A stretch of DNA of 27,502 nucleotides, from positions 1 through 27,502 of the forward strand of contig CABVAY010000031.1 of NCBI GenBank assembly GCA_902496455.1, given 5' to 3'. Numbering within the stretch: position 1 is the stretch's first letter; every line of letters begins with the position of its first letter. Source of the DNA: an uncultured Collinsella sp. (GTDB lineage: Bacteria > Actinomycetota > Coriobacteriia > Coriobacteriales > Coriobacteriaceae). Below, one piece after another: positions 7,922-15,491 of this stretch. A program made the position numbers and the translations under genes. A model generated the notes under the pieces. It ran no database searches, was not told the DNA's origin, and saw nothing but the letters and a program-made list of their open reading frames with translations.

Positions 7922-9238
7922 TTACTCGGAAGCGGCCTTCTCGGTCTTCCAGCCATCGACGAAGGCGTTCTTGACGCCGTCCCACTTGCTGTTATCGGCA
8001 GCGTAGGCAATCAGAGCCTGCTTGAGGTTCTTCTTCCACTCCTCGGAGGGAATGTAGACGAAGTCCCAAGCGACGGTCTTCTTGCCGTCCTTGGCCATGG
8101 CAACGGCCTGCTGCGAGAAGACGTTGGTGGTCTCCTTGGCGCTCTTGAACGGAGCGGTCAGACCCATCTTGTCGGCGATGATGCTGGTCGGGGTGTCAGC
8201 GGTGACGCACCAATACATGAAGTCCTCGGTGGCCTTCTGGGCATCCTCGGAAGCCTGGGAACTGACGCACCAGTAGTTCTCGCCGCCGGAGCACAGGCCC
8301 TGGTTCTCCTCGCCGTCAACACCGATGTAGATGGGCATCATGCCAATCTGATCGTCGGTCATGCCGGCCTTGACGAGGTCAGAGTAGGCCCAAGAGCCGT
8401 TCTGGTAGAAGACGGCCTTGCCGGTTGCGAACTCGTTGGTGGCATCGTCGCCGGTCTTGGAAGCAAGCTGTGAAGGATCGCAGGTGGAGTCGGTGATGTA
8501 CAGGTCGAAGATCTGCTTGTAGTTGTCGAGGAACTCACCCTTGATCTCGTCGTCCTCCTGGTTGTGCTCCTTCTCAAACTCGTAGTAGAGCGGCATGTTG
8601 GCAAGGTGGGTGGTGTAGCGCCAGCTGGAGGAGTCGTCCATGCCGGCGGAAGTGAAGGCACCCTCGACACCAAGCTCGTCCTTGCGGGCCTGGATGTCGT
8701 CGGCACAAGCCTTCAGCTTGTCGAAGGAGTTGATGTCCTCGGCCTTGTAGCCAGCCTTCTCGAGCAGCTGCTTGTTGTAAATAATGCCGAAGCTCTCCTG
8801 AACCCAGTCGATGCACACATCCTTGCCGTCGGACTGCAGAGCCAGGGAGTCGTCAATGAGCTCACCGCGGAGCTTGGTATCGGACAGGTCGGCGCAGTAA
8901 TCCTTCCAGTTCTTAAGACCGGTGGGGCCGTTGACCTGGAACAGGGTCGGAGCGGAGCTCTTGGACATCTCGGACTTGAGCTTCTCCTCGTAGGTGTTGG
9001 AGGCGGCGGTCACGATCTTGACCTCGACGCCCTTCTCCTTCTTGTACGCCTTGGCGATCTCCTTCCACTCCTTGTCGACCTCGGGCTTGAATTGGAGGAA
9101 GTAGACCTCGGCAGCGTCACCAGAAGCAGAGGAGCCGGAGCCGGCAGAACCGCCGCAACCCACGAGACCCAGACCAAGAACCGCAGCCGCGGAACCAGCA
9201 AAGCCCAGGAACTGCCTTCTGCTCATTTCGTTCTTCAT
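7922..9238 (-). CDS. Sugar-binding lipoprotein of the ABC importer, Tat-type signal
   Basis: A 438-residue extracellular solute-binding protein (family 1) that captures the sugar for the two permeases. The signal peptide has a twin-arginine motif SRRQFLG (residues 6-12), a hydrophobic stretch, and a lipobox LVGC with the lipidated Cys at 28, followed by a Gly/Ser-rich linker. This suggests export folded through Tat and anchoring as a lipoprotein. A GTG at 9256 is in frame, but it overlaps the likely Shine-Dalgarno (AAAGGGTGG), so ATG 9238 is preferred. The upstream region has two TreR-like operators. Specificity for maltodextrin is inferred from malQ, glgP and the shared operator; no binding-site residue was used to decide this. 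Confidence 0.93.
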   Translation of the reverse strand: MKNEMSRRQFLGFAGSAAAVLGLGLVGCGGSAGSGSSASGDAAEVYFLQFKPEVDKEWKEIAKAYKKEKGVEVKIVTAASNTYEEKLKSEMSKSSAPTLFQVNGPTGLKNWKDYCADLSDTKLRGELIDDSLALQSDGKDVCIDWVQESFGIIYNKQLLEKAGYKAEDINSFDKLKACADDIQARKDELGVEGAFTSAGMDDSSSWRYTTHLANMPLYYEFEKEHNQEDDEIKGEFLDNYKQIFDLYITDSTCDPSQLASKTGDDATNEFATGKAVFYQNGSWAYSDLVKAGMTDDQIGMMPIYIGVDGEENQGLCSGGENYWCVSSQASEDAQKATEDFMYWCVTADTPTSIIADKMGLTAPFKSAKETTNVFSQQAVAMAKDGKKTVAWDFVYIPSEEWKKNLKQALIAYAADNSKWDGVKNAFVDGWKTEKAASE

Positions 9239-9326
9239 TACAATCCACCCTTTCACACCGTGGCGGCACCCTTTGCCGCCGCCTTCGGAGATTGGCTCGG
9301 GGACTTTGCCCCTTTTGCTGATTTGT

Positions 9327-9433
9327 ACAATACGCTATTTGGCTAGTTGTTTGAACAAGTATTACTAGAGCGGTAGAAAAACTTCGGTGAACGGTAATTT
9401 CAACTTGATACTTGACAAGTTTTGTATAAACAA
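9327..9433 (-). promoter_or_regulatory. Binding-protein promoter with two TreR-like operators
   Basis: A moderate minus-strand promoter is visible: TTCAAA (complement of 9350-9355), 17 bp, TATTGT (complement of 9327-9332). Operator O1, TTGTTTGAACAA (9347-9358), overlaps its -35. Operator O2, TTGTATAAACAA (9422-9433), lies 75 bp upstream centre to centre, close to seven helical turns, which would suit DNA looping. The AT-rich character contrasts with the surrounding DNA. This accounts for most of the 306-bp gap between the binding-protein gene and gntR, together with the terminator at 9455-9503. Confidence 0.65.
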
Positions 9434-9454
9434 TTATTTGTTATCTAATGCAGA

Positions 9455-9503
9455 GAAAACGCCCGGTCAAGCCGATGTATCGTCGGTTTGACCGGGCGTT
9501 TTC
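9455..9503 (-). terminator. Intrinsic terminator of the gntR gene
   Basis: A 21-bp stem (9455-9475 with 9483-9503, one G-U pair) with a 7-nt loop. On the minus strand it ends GGGCGTTTTC, about 40 bp after the gntR stop. The symmetric A and T ends could also terminate plus-strand transcripts. Confidence 0.88.
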
Positions 9504-9544
9504 GCTTTGATGGCATGAGTCTCGTCAGGCTGCGAGCTAGCCGG

Positions 9545-10264
9545 CTATCGCTTGGAGTTGACGCGGTAGTGGAAGATCTCGGGGTGTGTGCGAGTGTGCG
9601 TCACCTCAAACAAGATGCCATCCGAGGTGTACGACTGACTCTCCATGACGGCAACGCAGTTGTATTTGCCGAGGTCAAGATAGCTGCAGTCCTCATCGTT
9701 GGCGAGCTCGACACTCACCGTACGACGACTCGCCATCACTTTGACACCGCGCTTGTGCTCCAGATAGCCGTAAATAGAATCTGCCGCGATCTCGGGAGTC
9801 AGGCCCTTGGCGATCGACGCCAAAAAATAGCCATGGTCCACTTGGCGCGCGTTGCCGTTGAGGCTTCGGACACGCACTACGCGAATCAACTCCTCGCCCA
9901 CCTTAAAGCCCAGGTGACGAGAGAGTTGCTCGGTGCAAACCAGATGTTCGAAAGACTTAACGTCCGTCGATGCAACGGCATTGTTGCGCTTTGCAAACTC
10001 GCCAAACGACTCAACCTCTTCGAGTGCGCCCAACATGTCGGTTTCGCCCTTAAGCCAAATAACGCGCACGCCCTTGCCGTGTATGGGCTGCACAAACATC
10101 CCGTCGGCCAGCATGCTCAAAGCGCGGCGGACGGTATTGCGCGTGCAGCCAAATTCCGCGGTCAGCTCGGCTTCGGTTGGCAGCATCTCCTGAAACGCAT
10201 AGGTCCCATTAATGATGCGCGAGCGTATTTCTCGGTAGATTCCTTCGTATATCGCTTTTGGCAT
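9545..10264 (-). CDS. GntR-family transcriptional regulator, HutC/TreR-like
   Basis: A 239-residue DNA-binding regulator. Residues 3-70 form the GntR winged helix, with the hallmark LPTEAELTAEFGCTRNTVRR followed by a Gly-Lys-Gly-Val wing. Residues ~90-235 form a UTRA effector-binding domain, which places it in the HutC subfamily with TreR. The known TreR operator in Bacillus is TTGTATATACAA; near-identical palindromes occur at five places in this window, one overlapping this gene's own -35, so autorepression is likely. It is transcribed divergently from the PTS-phosphatase gene. TreR-type proteins sense a phosphorylated sugar, so a PTS product such as a disaccharide phosphate is a reasonable inducer. 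The Shine-Dalgarno GAGGTGA lies 4 bases before ATG 10264. Confidence 0.92.
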   Translation of the reverse strand: MPKAIYEGIYREIRSRIINGTYAFQEMLPTEAELTAEFGCTRNTVRRALSMLADGMFVQPIHGKGVRVIWLKGETDMLGALEEVESFGEFAKRNNAVASTDVKSFEHLVCTEQLSRHLGFKVGEELIRVVRVRSLNGNARQVDHGYFLASIAKGLTPEIAADSIYGYLEHKRGVKVMASRRTVSVELANDEDCSYLDLGKYNCVAVMESQSYTSDGILFEVTHTRTHPEIFHYRVNSKR

Positions 10265-10299
10265 TGTTTCACCTCTACATTATTCATTTCCGGCTAGGC

Positions 10300-10330
10300 A
10301 CGATAGCATTTCTTAAAGTTGTTTAAACCG
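10300..10330 (-). promoter_or_regulatory. gntR promoter with overlapping operator
   Basis: On the minus strand, TTTAAA (10322-10327), a 16-bp spacer and TATCGT (10300-10305) form a plausible promoter. The operator TTGTTTAAACCG (10319-10330) covers the -35, the same geometry as at the binding-protein promoter. This suggests the regulator represses itself. Confidence 0.55.
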
Positions 10331-10427
10331 AATATCGGTAAAGCGACAGGATTTAACCGTTGACGGTTTCTGTCATGCCCAAATCAGTTTCGCTCAAAAC
10401 TGCCGGTACGACAATCGTCTGGTCCTC

Positions 10428-10452
10428 TACAATGAATCCATTGTTTAAACGT
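10428..10452 (+). promoter_or_regulatory. PTS gene promoter -10 and downstream operator
   Basis: TACAAT at 10428-10433 is a good -10 box, though no clear -35 precedes it. Operator TTGTTTAAACGT (10441-10452) lies over the expected start of transcription, a position where a bound repressor blocks initiation. It lies 122 bp from the operator on the gntR side. Confidence 0.5.
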
Positions 10453-10493
10453 TTCCCCACGCGCAACGCGCCTCGATATTCGGAAGGCAGAAC

Positions 10494-12944
10494 ATGTTGC
10501 AAAAAATCCAACGCTTTGGCGGGGCAATGTTCGCGCCCGCCATGCTGTTTTCTATATCAGGCCTCATGGTCGGCGTCTCCGCTCTCGCAACGACTGCGGA
10601 CATCGTCGGCGATCTCGCCGTATACGGAACCCCTTGGTACGTTTTTTGGACCATCATCCAGCGCGGCTCGTGGACGGTCTTTAAACGCCTCCCGCTCCTT
10701 TTTGCCGTAGCGCTGCCCATCGGTCTTGCCCAAAAACAACCGGCTCGTTGCTGCCTCGAGGCTCTCGTCGCCTATTTTGCCTACTGCTTCTTTTTGAGCG
10801 AGATCATTAAGCTGAGCGGAGACAACCTTGGACTTGAGTACCCGTCATCTTTGACCTCCGCCAGCGGTATCACCGTCATCGACGGCATCAAGACGCTCGA
10901 CACCGGCATTATCGGCCCGCTGGCGGTATCGGCAACCGTCGTTGCCATCCATGACCGCTTCTACGATGCCAAGGTTCCCGATTGGCTCGGCACCTTCTCG
11001 GGCTCCTCGCTGGTCTACCTCATCAGCTTTTTTGCCGTGTTTGCCCTTGCTACTATCTCGGCCGCCATCGTGCCCTACGTATACGATGTAACCGATACGC
11101 TGCGTCACGCGCTTGCAGGCGTCGGTCCCTTTGGCGTGGGCATCTTTGTCTTTTTAGAACGAGCACTCGAGCCCTTTGGCCTGCACCACCTGCTCTACAT
11201 GCCGATCTACTACGACAACCTGGTCATTAACGACGGCATCTACGCCACGTGGAGCAGTTTGCTCCCCATCCTCTCCCATAGCACGCGCCCCCTTAATGAG
11301 CTTGCGCCGTGGGCCGGTTTTACCGCCACCGGCTGGGTCAAGCTCTTTGGTCTTCCTGCCATCGCAGCTGCGTTCTACTCCACCGCAAAACCCGAGCGCC
11401 GCGCCGGCCTCAGGGTCATCCTTGTTCCCGCCATCATCGCCTCGGTGGTTTGCGGCGTTACCGAGCCACTCGAGTTTCTCTTTATGTTCACCCACCCCGG
11501 GCTCTTTTTGCTCTACGCCGTCTTATCGTCTTGCCTTGCCACAACCATGAATCTCTTTGGTATCGTCGGCATCTTCTCGGGCGGCCTCATGGAGATGGCA
11601 GCCTTCAACTTTATTCCGCTCATGCGCACGCATGCCGGTGCCTATCTTTTGGCGCTCGGTATCGGCCTTGCCTTTAGCCTCATCTTTTTTGTTAGTTTTC
11701 GAGCACTCATCTTGGTCTATGACCTTAAGACACCGGGCCGCGAGGATCATGTTGCCAATCGCGCAGCAATCGATTGTTTAACGGGAAGCGACTTTGCCAA
11801 AGAGCAATCCCCCAATGACGAGGTCGATAGTCGATCCGATCAAGATCACGTCCTCGCTGAGCGGGTAATTCAGCTTTTAGGTGGCGTTGGCAATATCGTG
11901 GGCGCAACCAACTGCGCCACGCGCCTGCGCGTCGAGGTCGCAGACCCTTCCATCGTTGCAGATAACGCGTCGTTTGTCGCGGTGGGCGCCAAGGGCCTCA
12001 TCATTACGGGCAAGACCGCCCAGGTGGTCATCGGCATCTCCGTTCCCCGCGTTAAAGAGCATTTTGACCAGATCATGGGCCTCGAGCCGGAATTTGTGCC
12101 CACCACCTCGGCCTCCCCTGCCGCCAGCGCAGCCCATAAGCGCGGCGATATTTGCTTCTTCGATATCGACGGAACGCTCGCCTGGCAAGACCCCAGGCTC
12201 GCCCAAGACCTTCCCGAAGACGAGCGGGACCTCTCCCCCTATCCCAACGAGGCGGTTTCGCAGGCAATCCGAGAGTTTGTCGCCAACGGCAACATGGCCT
12301 TTATCTGCACGGGACGTACCCTCAGCTGCATCCACCCCAAACTTCTTGAGCTGCCTTGGACCGGCATCGTCTGTCTTGCGGGCGGTTACGCCGAGATCAA
12401 CGGACACGCAATTCGCGATCTGTCGATGACGCCCAGTATGCTGCAGCGTCTTGCCCCCTACCTTGAGCAATCGGGCGAGGTCATCCGCTTTGAGGGCCTC
12501 AACGGCGTCGTGCGCATGAGTGCCGATGCGCCCGATGCTCCCGGATACGCGCGCACCCTGGGCGACGCAGTCACGCAGCTGCAACATTACAGTGTCTACA
12601 AGATCTTGATGTCTACATCGCTCGCCAACCACATCGCTCAAGATAAGGCACTTGAGCCGCTGCTGTGCTTTAACGAGCTCGAACTCGAGGTGACCGAAAT
12701 CTCGCCCCGCGAATGCACGAAGCGCGGGGGCATCCAGTCTGTACTCGACGCCCTCGACCCCCACCACGGAACCGTATACGGCATTGGCGACGCCAGCAAT
12801 GACGTCTCGCTGATGAACGCCGTCGATGTCGGTATCGCCATGGGCAATGCGCCGGACTATCTCAAAAAGCGCGCCGACTACATCACCGACTCGGTCGACA
12901 AAAATGGCGTCGTCAAGGCGCTCGAGCACTTTAGGCTTATATAA
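10494..12944 (+). CDS. PTS EIIC-EIIB sugar permease fused to a HAD-IIB phosphatase
   Basis: An 816-residue three-domain protein. Residues ~1-410 are a glucose/maltose-family EIIC channel with many membrane segments and the conserved GVTEPLEF loop (E324). Residues ~450-530 are EIIB, with phospho-acceptor Cys474 in NCATRLRV. After a short linker, residues ~550-816 form a Cof-type HAD phosphatase with all four motifs: DIDGT with D557 and D559, T606 in CTGRT, K743, and GDASND at 765-770. MalX/GlvC-type permeases are ~530 residues and end after EIIB, so the phosphatase is an addition. No EIIA is encoded in this window, so a shared EIIA-Glc is presumably used. The frame is continuous, with GGAAGG six bases before ATG 10494, so this is a true fusion. 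Inference: sugar is phosphorylated on entry and then dephosphorylated by the same chain, delivering free disaccharide to MalQ and GlgP. Confidence 0.9.
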   Translation: MLQKIQRFGGAMFAPAMLFSISGLMVGVSALATTADIVGDLAVYGTPWYVFWTIIQRGSWTVFKRLPLLFAVALPIGLAQKQPARCCLEALVAYFAYCFFLSEIIKLSGDNLGLEYPSSLTSASGITVIDGIKTLDTGIIGPLAVSATVVAIHDRFYDAKVPDWLGTFSGSSLVYLISFFAVFALATISAAIVPYVYDVTDTLRHALAGVGPFGVGIFVFLERALEPFGLHHLLYMPIYYDNLVINDGIYATWSSLLPILSHSTRPLNELAPWAGFTATGWVKLFGLPAIAAAFYSTAKPERRAGLRVILVPAIIASVVCGVTEPLEFLFMFTHPGLFLLYAVLSSCLATTMNLFGIVGIFSGGLMEMAAFNFIPLMRTHAGAYLLALGIGLAFSLIFFVSFRALILVYDLKTPGREDHVANRAAIDCLTGSDFAKEQSPNDEVDSRSDQDHVLAERVIQLLGGVGNIVGATNCATRLRVEVADPSIVADNASFVAVGAKGLIITGKTAQVVIGISVPRVKEHFDQIMGLEPEFVPTTSASPAASAAHKRGDICFFDIDGTLAWQDPRLAQDLPEDERDLSPYPNEAVSQAIREFVANGNMAFICTGRTLSCIHPKLLELPWTGIVCLAGGYAEINGHAIRDLSMTPSMLQRLAPYLEQSGEVIRFEGLNGVVRMSADAPDAPGYARTLGDAVTQLQHYSVYKILMSTSLANHIAQDKALEPLLCFNELELEVTEISPRECTKRGGIQSVLDALDPHHGTVYGIGDASNDVSLMNAVDVGIAMGNAPDYLKKRADYITDSVDKNGVVKALEHFRLI

Positions 12945-13057
12945 GCAGCCGGCACGCGCACGCGTCCCGTTTCCCCAAATCGCCAAAACAGACGCGCCGG
13001 CAACTCCAATGTGGCAATATGGTATCTGCACACCGCAACGATGCAACCTAAGAAAGA

Positions 13058-14083
13058 ATGCGAGAACCCGTGTCCAGTCCGTTTACCAGCTTTTTAGCCC
13101 AGCACTTTGACCAGATCAACGACTATCTGGCCACGTTCTTTGACGGACAGGCGACCTCTGCCGATATCGAGCGCTACCTGTATACCCCGCTCTCGACATT
13201 TACGGCCAATGCCGGCAAGCGCCACCGCCCGCTCATCTGCATGCTCGCCGCCACCGCGGTAGGTGGCAGCTTTGAGAGCGCCCGCAGCGCGGCGGCAGCT
13301 ATCGAGCACTTTCAGTCGGGAGCGCTTATCCATGACGACATCGCCGACAACGGACAGCTTCGTCGAGGTAAGCCCTGCATGCACCTTACCGAGGGCACGG
13401 GCCTTGCCATCAATTGTGGCGACCTGGCGCTCACCATGGTCACCAAGACGGTTCTCGACGACCCCACGCTGGAGTCCGACGTGAAGCTGCGTGTGCTCCA
13501 CGAGCTTACCGAGATGATCGTCCGCACCATCGAGGGTCAAGCGCTCGACCTGGGTTGGGTCCGTGACGGGCGCTTTGATATCTCGGTTGATGACTACCTG
13601 GACATGGCGACGCACAAGACCGCGTTTTACAGCGGAGCCACGCCGCTTGCCGCCGGGGCCATTATCGGCGGCGGCAGCGATGAGCAAATCGAAGCGCTGC
13701 GCGCCTTTGGCCTACACACAGGCCTTGCCTTTCAGATTCAGGACGACCTGCTCAACCTTGTCGGCACTAAGGAAGCCGCCAACAAGGACTTCCGCACCGA
13801 CATCACCGAGGGCAAGCGCACGCTTGTCGCCGTACACGCCCTCTCTGATGAGCGCCACCACGACGAGATCGAGGCGATTCTTTCCTCGGGCACCGATGAT
13901 CCCGCGCAGCTCGCACGCGCCGTGGAGATCTTCCAGGAGACCGACTCCATCGATTACGCCCACACTTACGCGCTCGACCTGACCGCTAAGGCCAAAGCGG
14001 CCATCGAGAACGTTGAGCTTGATCCGCACGCACGCGAGCTGTTCCTCTCCATGGCAGATTTCTTTGTGGAGCGTCTTAACTAA
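13058..14083 (+). CDS. Trans-polyprenyl diphosphate synthase
   Basis: A 341-residue all-alpha prenyl transferase that condenses isopentenyl diphosphate with allylic diphosphates. The first Asp-rich motif DDIAD is at 93-97, followed by the usual LRRGKP. The second motif reads DDLLN (229-233) rather than DDxxD, while the following KxxDxxxGKRT element is present. Chain length (GPP, FPP, GGPP or longer) cannot be read reliably from the sequence. ATG 13058 has only a weak purine-rich site; an in-frame GTG at 13070 is an alternative start that changes four residues. It follows the PTS gene by 113 bp and is probably unrelated functionally; the quinone or lipid-carrier pathway is likely. Confidence 0.88.
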   Translation: MREPVSSPFTSFLAQHFDQINDYLATFFDGQATSADIERYLYTPLSTFTANAGKRHRPLICMLAATAVGGSFESARSAAAAIEHFQSGALIHDDIADNGQLRRGKPCMHLTEGTGLAINCGDLALTMVTKTVLDDPTLESDVKLRVLHELTEMIVRTIEGQALDLGWVRDGRFDISVDDYLDMATHKTAFYSGATPLAAGAIIGGGSDEQIEALRAFGLHTGLAFQIQDDLLNLVGTKEAANKDFRTDITEGKRTLVAVHALSDERHHDEIEAILSSGTDDPAQLARAVEIFQETDSIDYAHTYALDLTAKAKAAIENVELDPHARELFLSMADFFVERLN

Positions 14084-14221
14084 CGGGGGTTATAAAACCT
14101 GTCAGCAGCGTATTTAGGCACAACTTGCTACACTGTTGAGTGCATGTTTATGCATCCCTTTGCGTTGTCTATCCGACAGACGCTCAAATAGTACGAATGG
14201 TACGCCGAAAGGGGTTCGTTC

Positions 14222-15127
14222 ATGGAACCTATTACAACGGGCATGCAAGGAGCAGCCGTCGAGGACGTGCAGTCTCGTCTCCTGCAGCTCGGCTACACGA
14301 TTGATGCCGCCGAAGTCACCGACAAGTACTTTGGAGCCACCACTGAGCAGGCCGTCAGCACCTTCAGGCTCGACAGCGGCCTTGCTGCCGGTCATGCCGT
14401 CGATATCCCCTGCTGGAGCGCCCTTGTAGACGCTTCGTATAAGCTGGGCGACCGCACTCTCTATCTGCGCATGCCCAATTTCCATGGCGCCGATGTGCAG
14501 GCCCTGCAGCGCGCTCTCAACGTTTTGGGCTTTGCCTGTGGCGAAGACGACGGCTACTTTGGTCCGCATACCGAGGCCGCCCTGCAGCAGTTCCAGGAAA
14601 ATGTCGGCCTGTTTGCCGACGGCATGGCCTTCCAGGACACCTACGCCTACATCAACCGCCTGCACCATGTGTGGGAGGGCAAGCCCTCGGTCACCGAAGC
14701 CGAGTCCCGTATCGGTTTTGCTCGCGCCGCCAACGTGCTCGAGCGCTTCCAGATTGCCGTTATCGGCGAGGACCCCATCGCACGCAGCGTTGCGTCGCGC
14801 ATGTGGAATATCGCCACGGCAACGACCGACAACAGCGGCATGATGCTCTGCGACTCCGAGGTCCCAACCGACGTTGACCTGGTGCTCGAGATCGCAAGCG
14901 ATGAGCTGCCCGCAGATGCAGCGCCGCGCGCCACGATCGCCCTCGCCGAGTGCCACAACCTGGCCCAGCGCATCCGCACCGCCAATGTCGCCGCGCAGCA
15001 GAAGCCGGCTCGCATTCGCATTGAGCTCACGGGCATGACGCGCTACAACGGCACCTTCACGGCCAGCGACGCGCAGACACTCGCCGTACGCCTGCTCGAT
15101 GGCGTTTGCGATGCCCTCGCAGATTAG
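14222..15127 (+). CDS. Cytoplasmic protein with two peptidoglycan-binding domains
   Basis: A 301-residue protein without a signal peptide or membrane segment. Two PG_binding_1 repeats are visible: residues ~5-60 (GAAVEDVQSRLLQLGY then FGATTEQAVSTF) and ~75-135 (GADVQALQRALNVLGF then FGPHTEAALQQFQ). Residues ~160-301 form an alpha/beta-looking domain with no catalytic amidase motif that I can recognise. The layout recalls actinobacterial CwlM, a cytoplasmic regulator with two such domains followed by an inactive amidase domain, but the C-terminus here is shorter and the similarity is only architectural. AAAGGGG (14208-14214) lies seven bases before ATG 14222. The function is not established; a secreted cell-wall role is unlikely without a signal. 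Confidence 0.8.
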   Translation: MEPITTGMQGAAVEDVQSRLLQLGYTIDAAEVTDKYFGATTEQAVSTFRLDSGLAAGHAVDIPCWSALVDASYKLGDRTLYLRMPNFHGADVQALQRALNVLGFACGEDDGYFGPHTEAALQQFQENVGLFADGMAFQDTYAYINRLHHVWEGKPSVTEAESRIGFARAANVLERFQIAVIGEDPIARSVASRMWNIATATTDNSGMMLCDSEVPTDVDLVLEIASDELPADAAPRATIALAECHNLAQRIRTANVAAQQKPARIRIELTGMTRYNGTFTASDAQTLAVRLLDGVCDALAD

Positions 15128-15165
15128 GTAAACTAAACGAGTTGCTTTTGGGCAACGCCACACAT

Positions 15166-15240
15166 TGGGACGTAGTTCAACGGTAGAACTCCGGTTTTTG
15201 GTGCCGGCTGTTGGGGGTTCGAATCCCTCCGTCCCAGCCA
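15166..15240 (+). tRNA. tRNA-Gln (anticodon TTG)
   Basis: A complete 75-nt cloverleaf with encoded CCA. The acceptor TGGGACG (15166-15172) pairs with CGTCCCA (15230-15236), G15237 is the discriminator and CCA is at 15238-15240. The anticodon stem CCGGT/GCCGG encloses loop TTTTGGT with TTG at 15198-15200. The T-loop is GGTTCGAATCC. It decodes CAA, and CAG through wobble. Confidence 0.97.
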
Positions 15241-15247
15241 AAGAAAC

Positions 15248-15285
15248 AAGCCTCTCGAACGCATAGCCGATCGGGAGGCTTTTCT
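15248..15285 (+). terminator. Intrinsic terminator after tRNA-Gln
   Basis: An 11-bp stem (15248-15258 with 15271-15281, one G-U) followed by TTTTCTTG, 8 bp after the tRNA 3' end. Confidence 0.85.
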
Positions 15286-15294
15286 TGTGAGCAA

Positions 15295-15314
15295 GCGGAG
15301 GGATTCGAACCCGC
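15295..15314 (-). repeat. Inverted tRNA T-arm fragment
   Basis: The minus strand reads GCGGGTTCGAATCCCTCCGC. It shares 17 bases with the T-arm and start of the 3' acceptor strand of tRNA-Gln, which is 60 bp away in the opposite orientation. No acceptor 5' strand or anticodon arm can be assembled around it, so it is not a full tRNA. It could be a remnant of a lost tRNA or of an integration site. The rest of 15286-15433 shows no gene. Confidence 0.6.
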
Positions 15315-15433
15315 AAGGAATCTACCTATATAAGACAGACGCCCCAGGCCCATAACGACCAAGAGCGCCTTGCATCTAGAATTATCAGCCCTGTTCCGAA
15401 AAGCGAGCCGCATGCAACAACCAAGTAACCACA

Positions 15434-15484
15434 GGCCCCGGGAGAGTGGGGACACCGGCTTAGGTTTCCTGCTCTCCCGGGGCC
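15434..15484 (-). terminator. Long GC hairpin downstream of the JetD-like gene
   Basis: A perfect 13-bp stem (15434-15446 with 15472-15484) with a 25-nt loop begins 7 bp after the stop of the minus-strand gene. There is no T-run, so it may be a 3'-end stabiliser or a weak terminator. Its right side contains AGGTTTCCTGCTCT, a 14-mer also found in both large hairpin elements at 20105-20516. Confidence 0.6.
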
Positions 15485-15491
15485 GAACGCC

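Noticed and set aside
10494..12944. Two separate genes (PTS permease and phosphatase) merged by a frameshift
   Set aside because: The frame is continuous, the linker contains no stop, and there is no internal ribosome-binding site with start codon immediately before the HAD motif that would suggest separate genes.
15241..15360. A second tRNA gene on the minus strand
   Set aside because: Only a T-arm matches; no acceptor pairing, D-arm or anticodon arm can be built around it.
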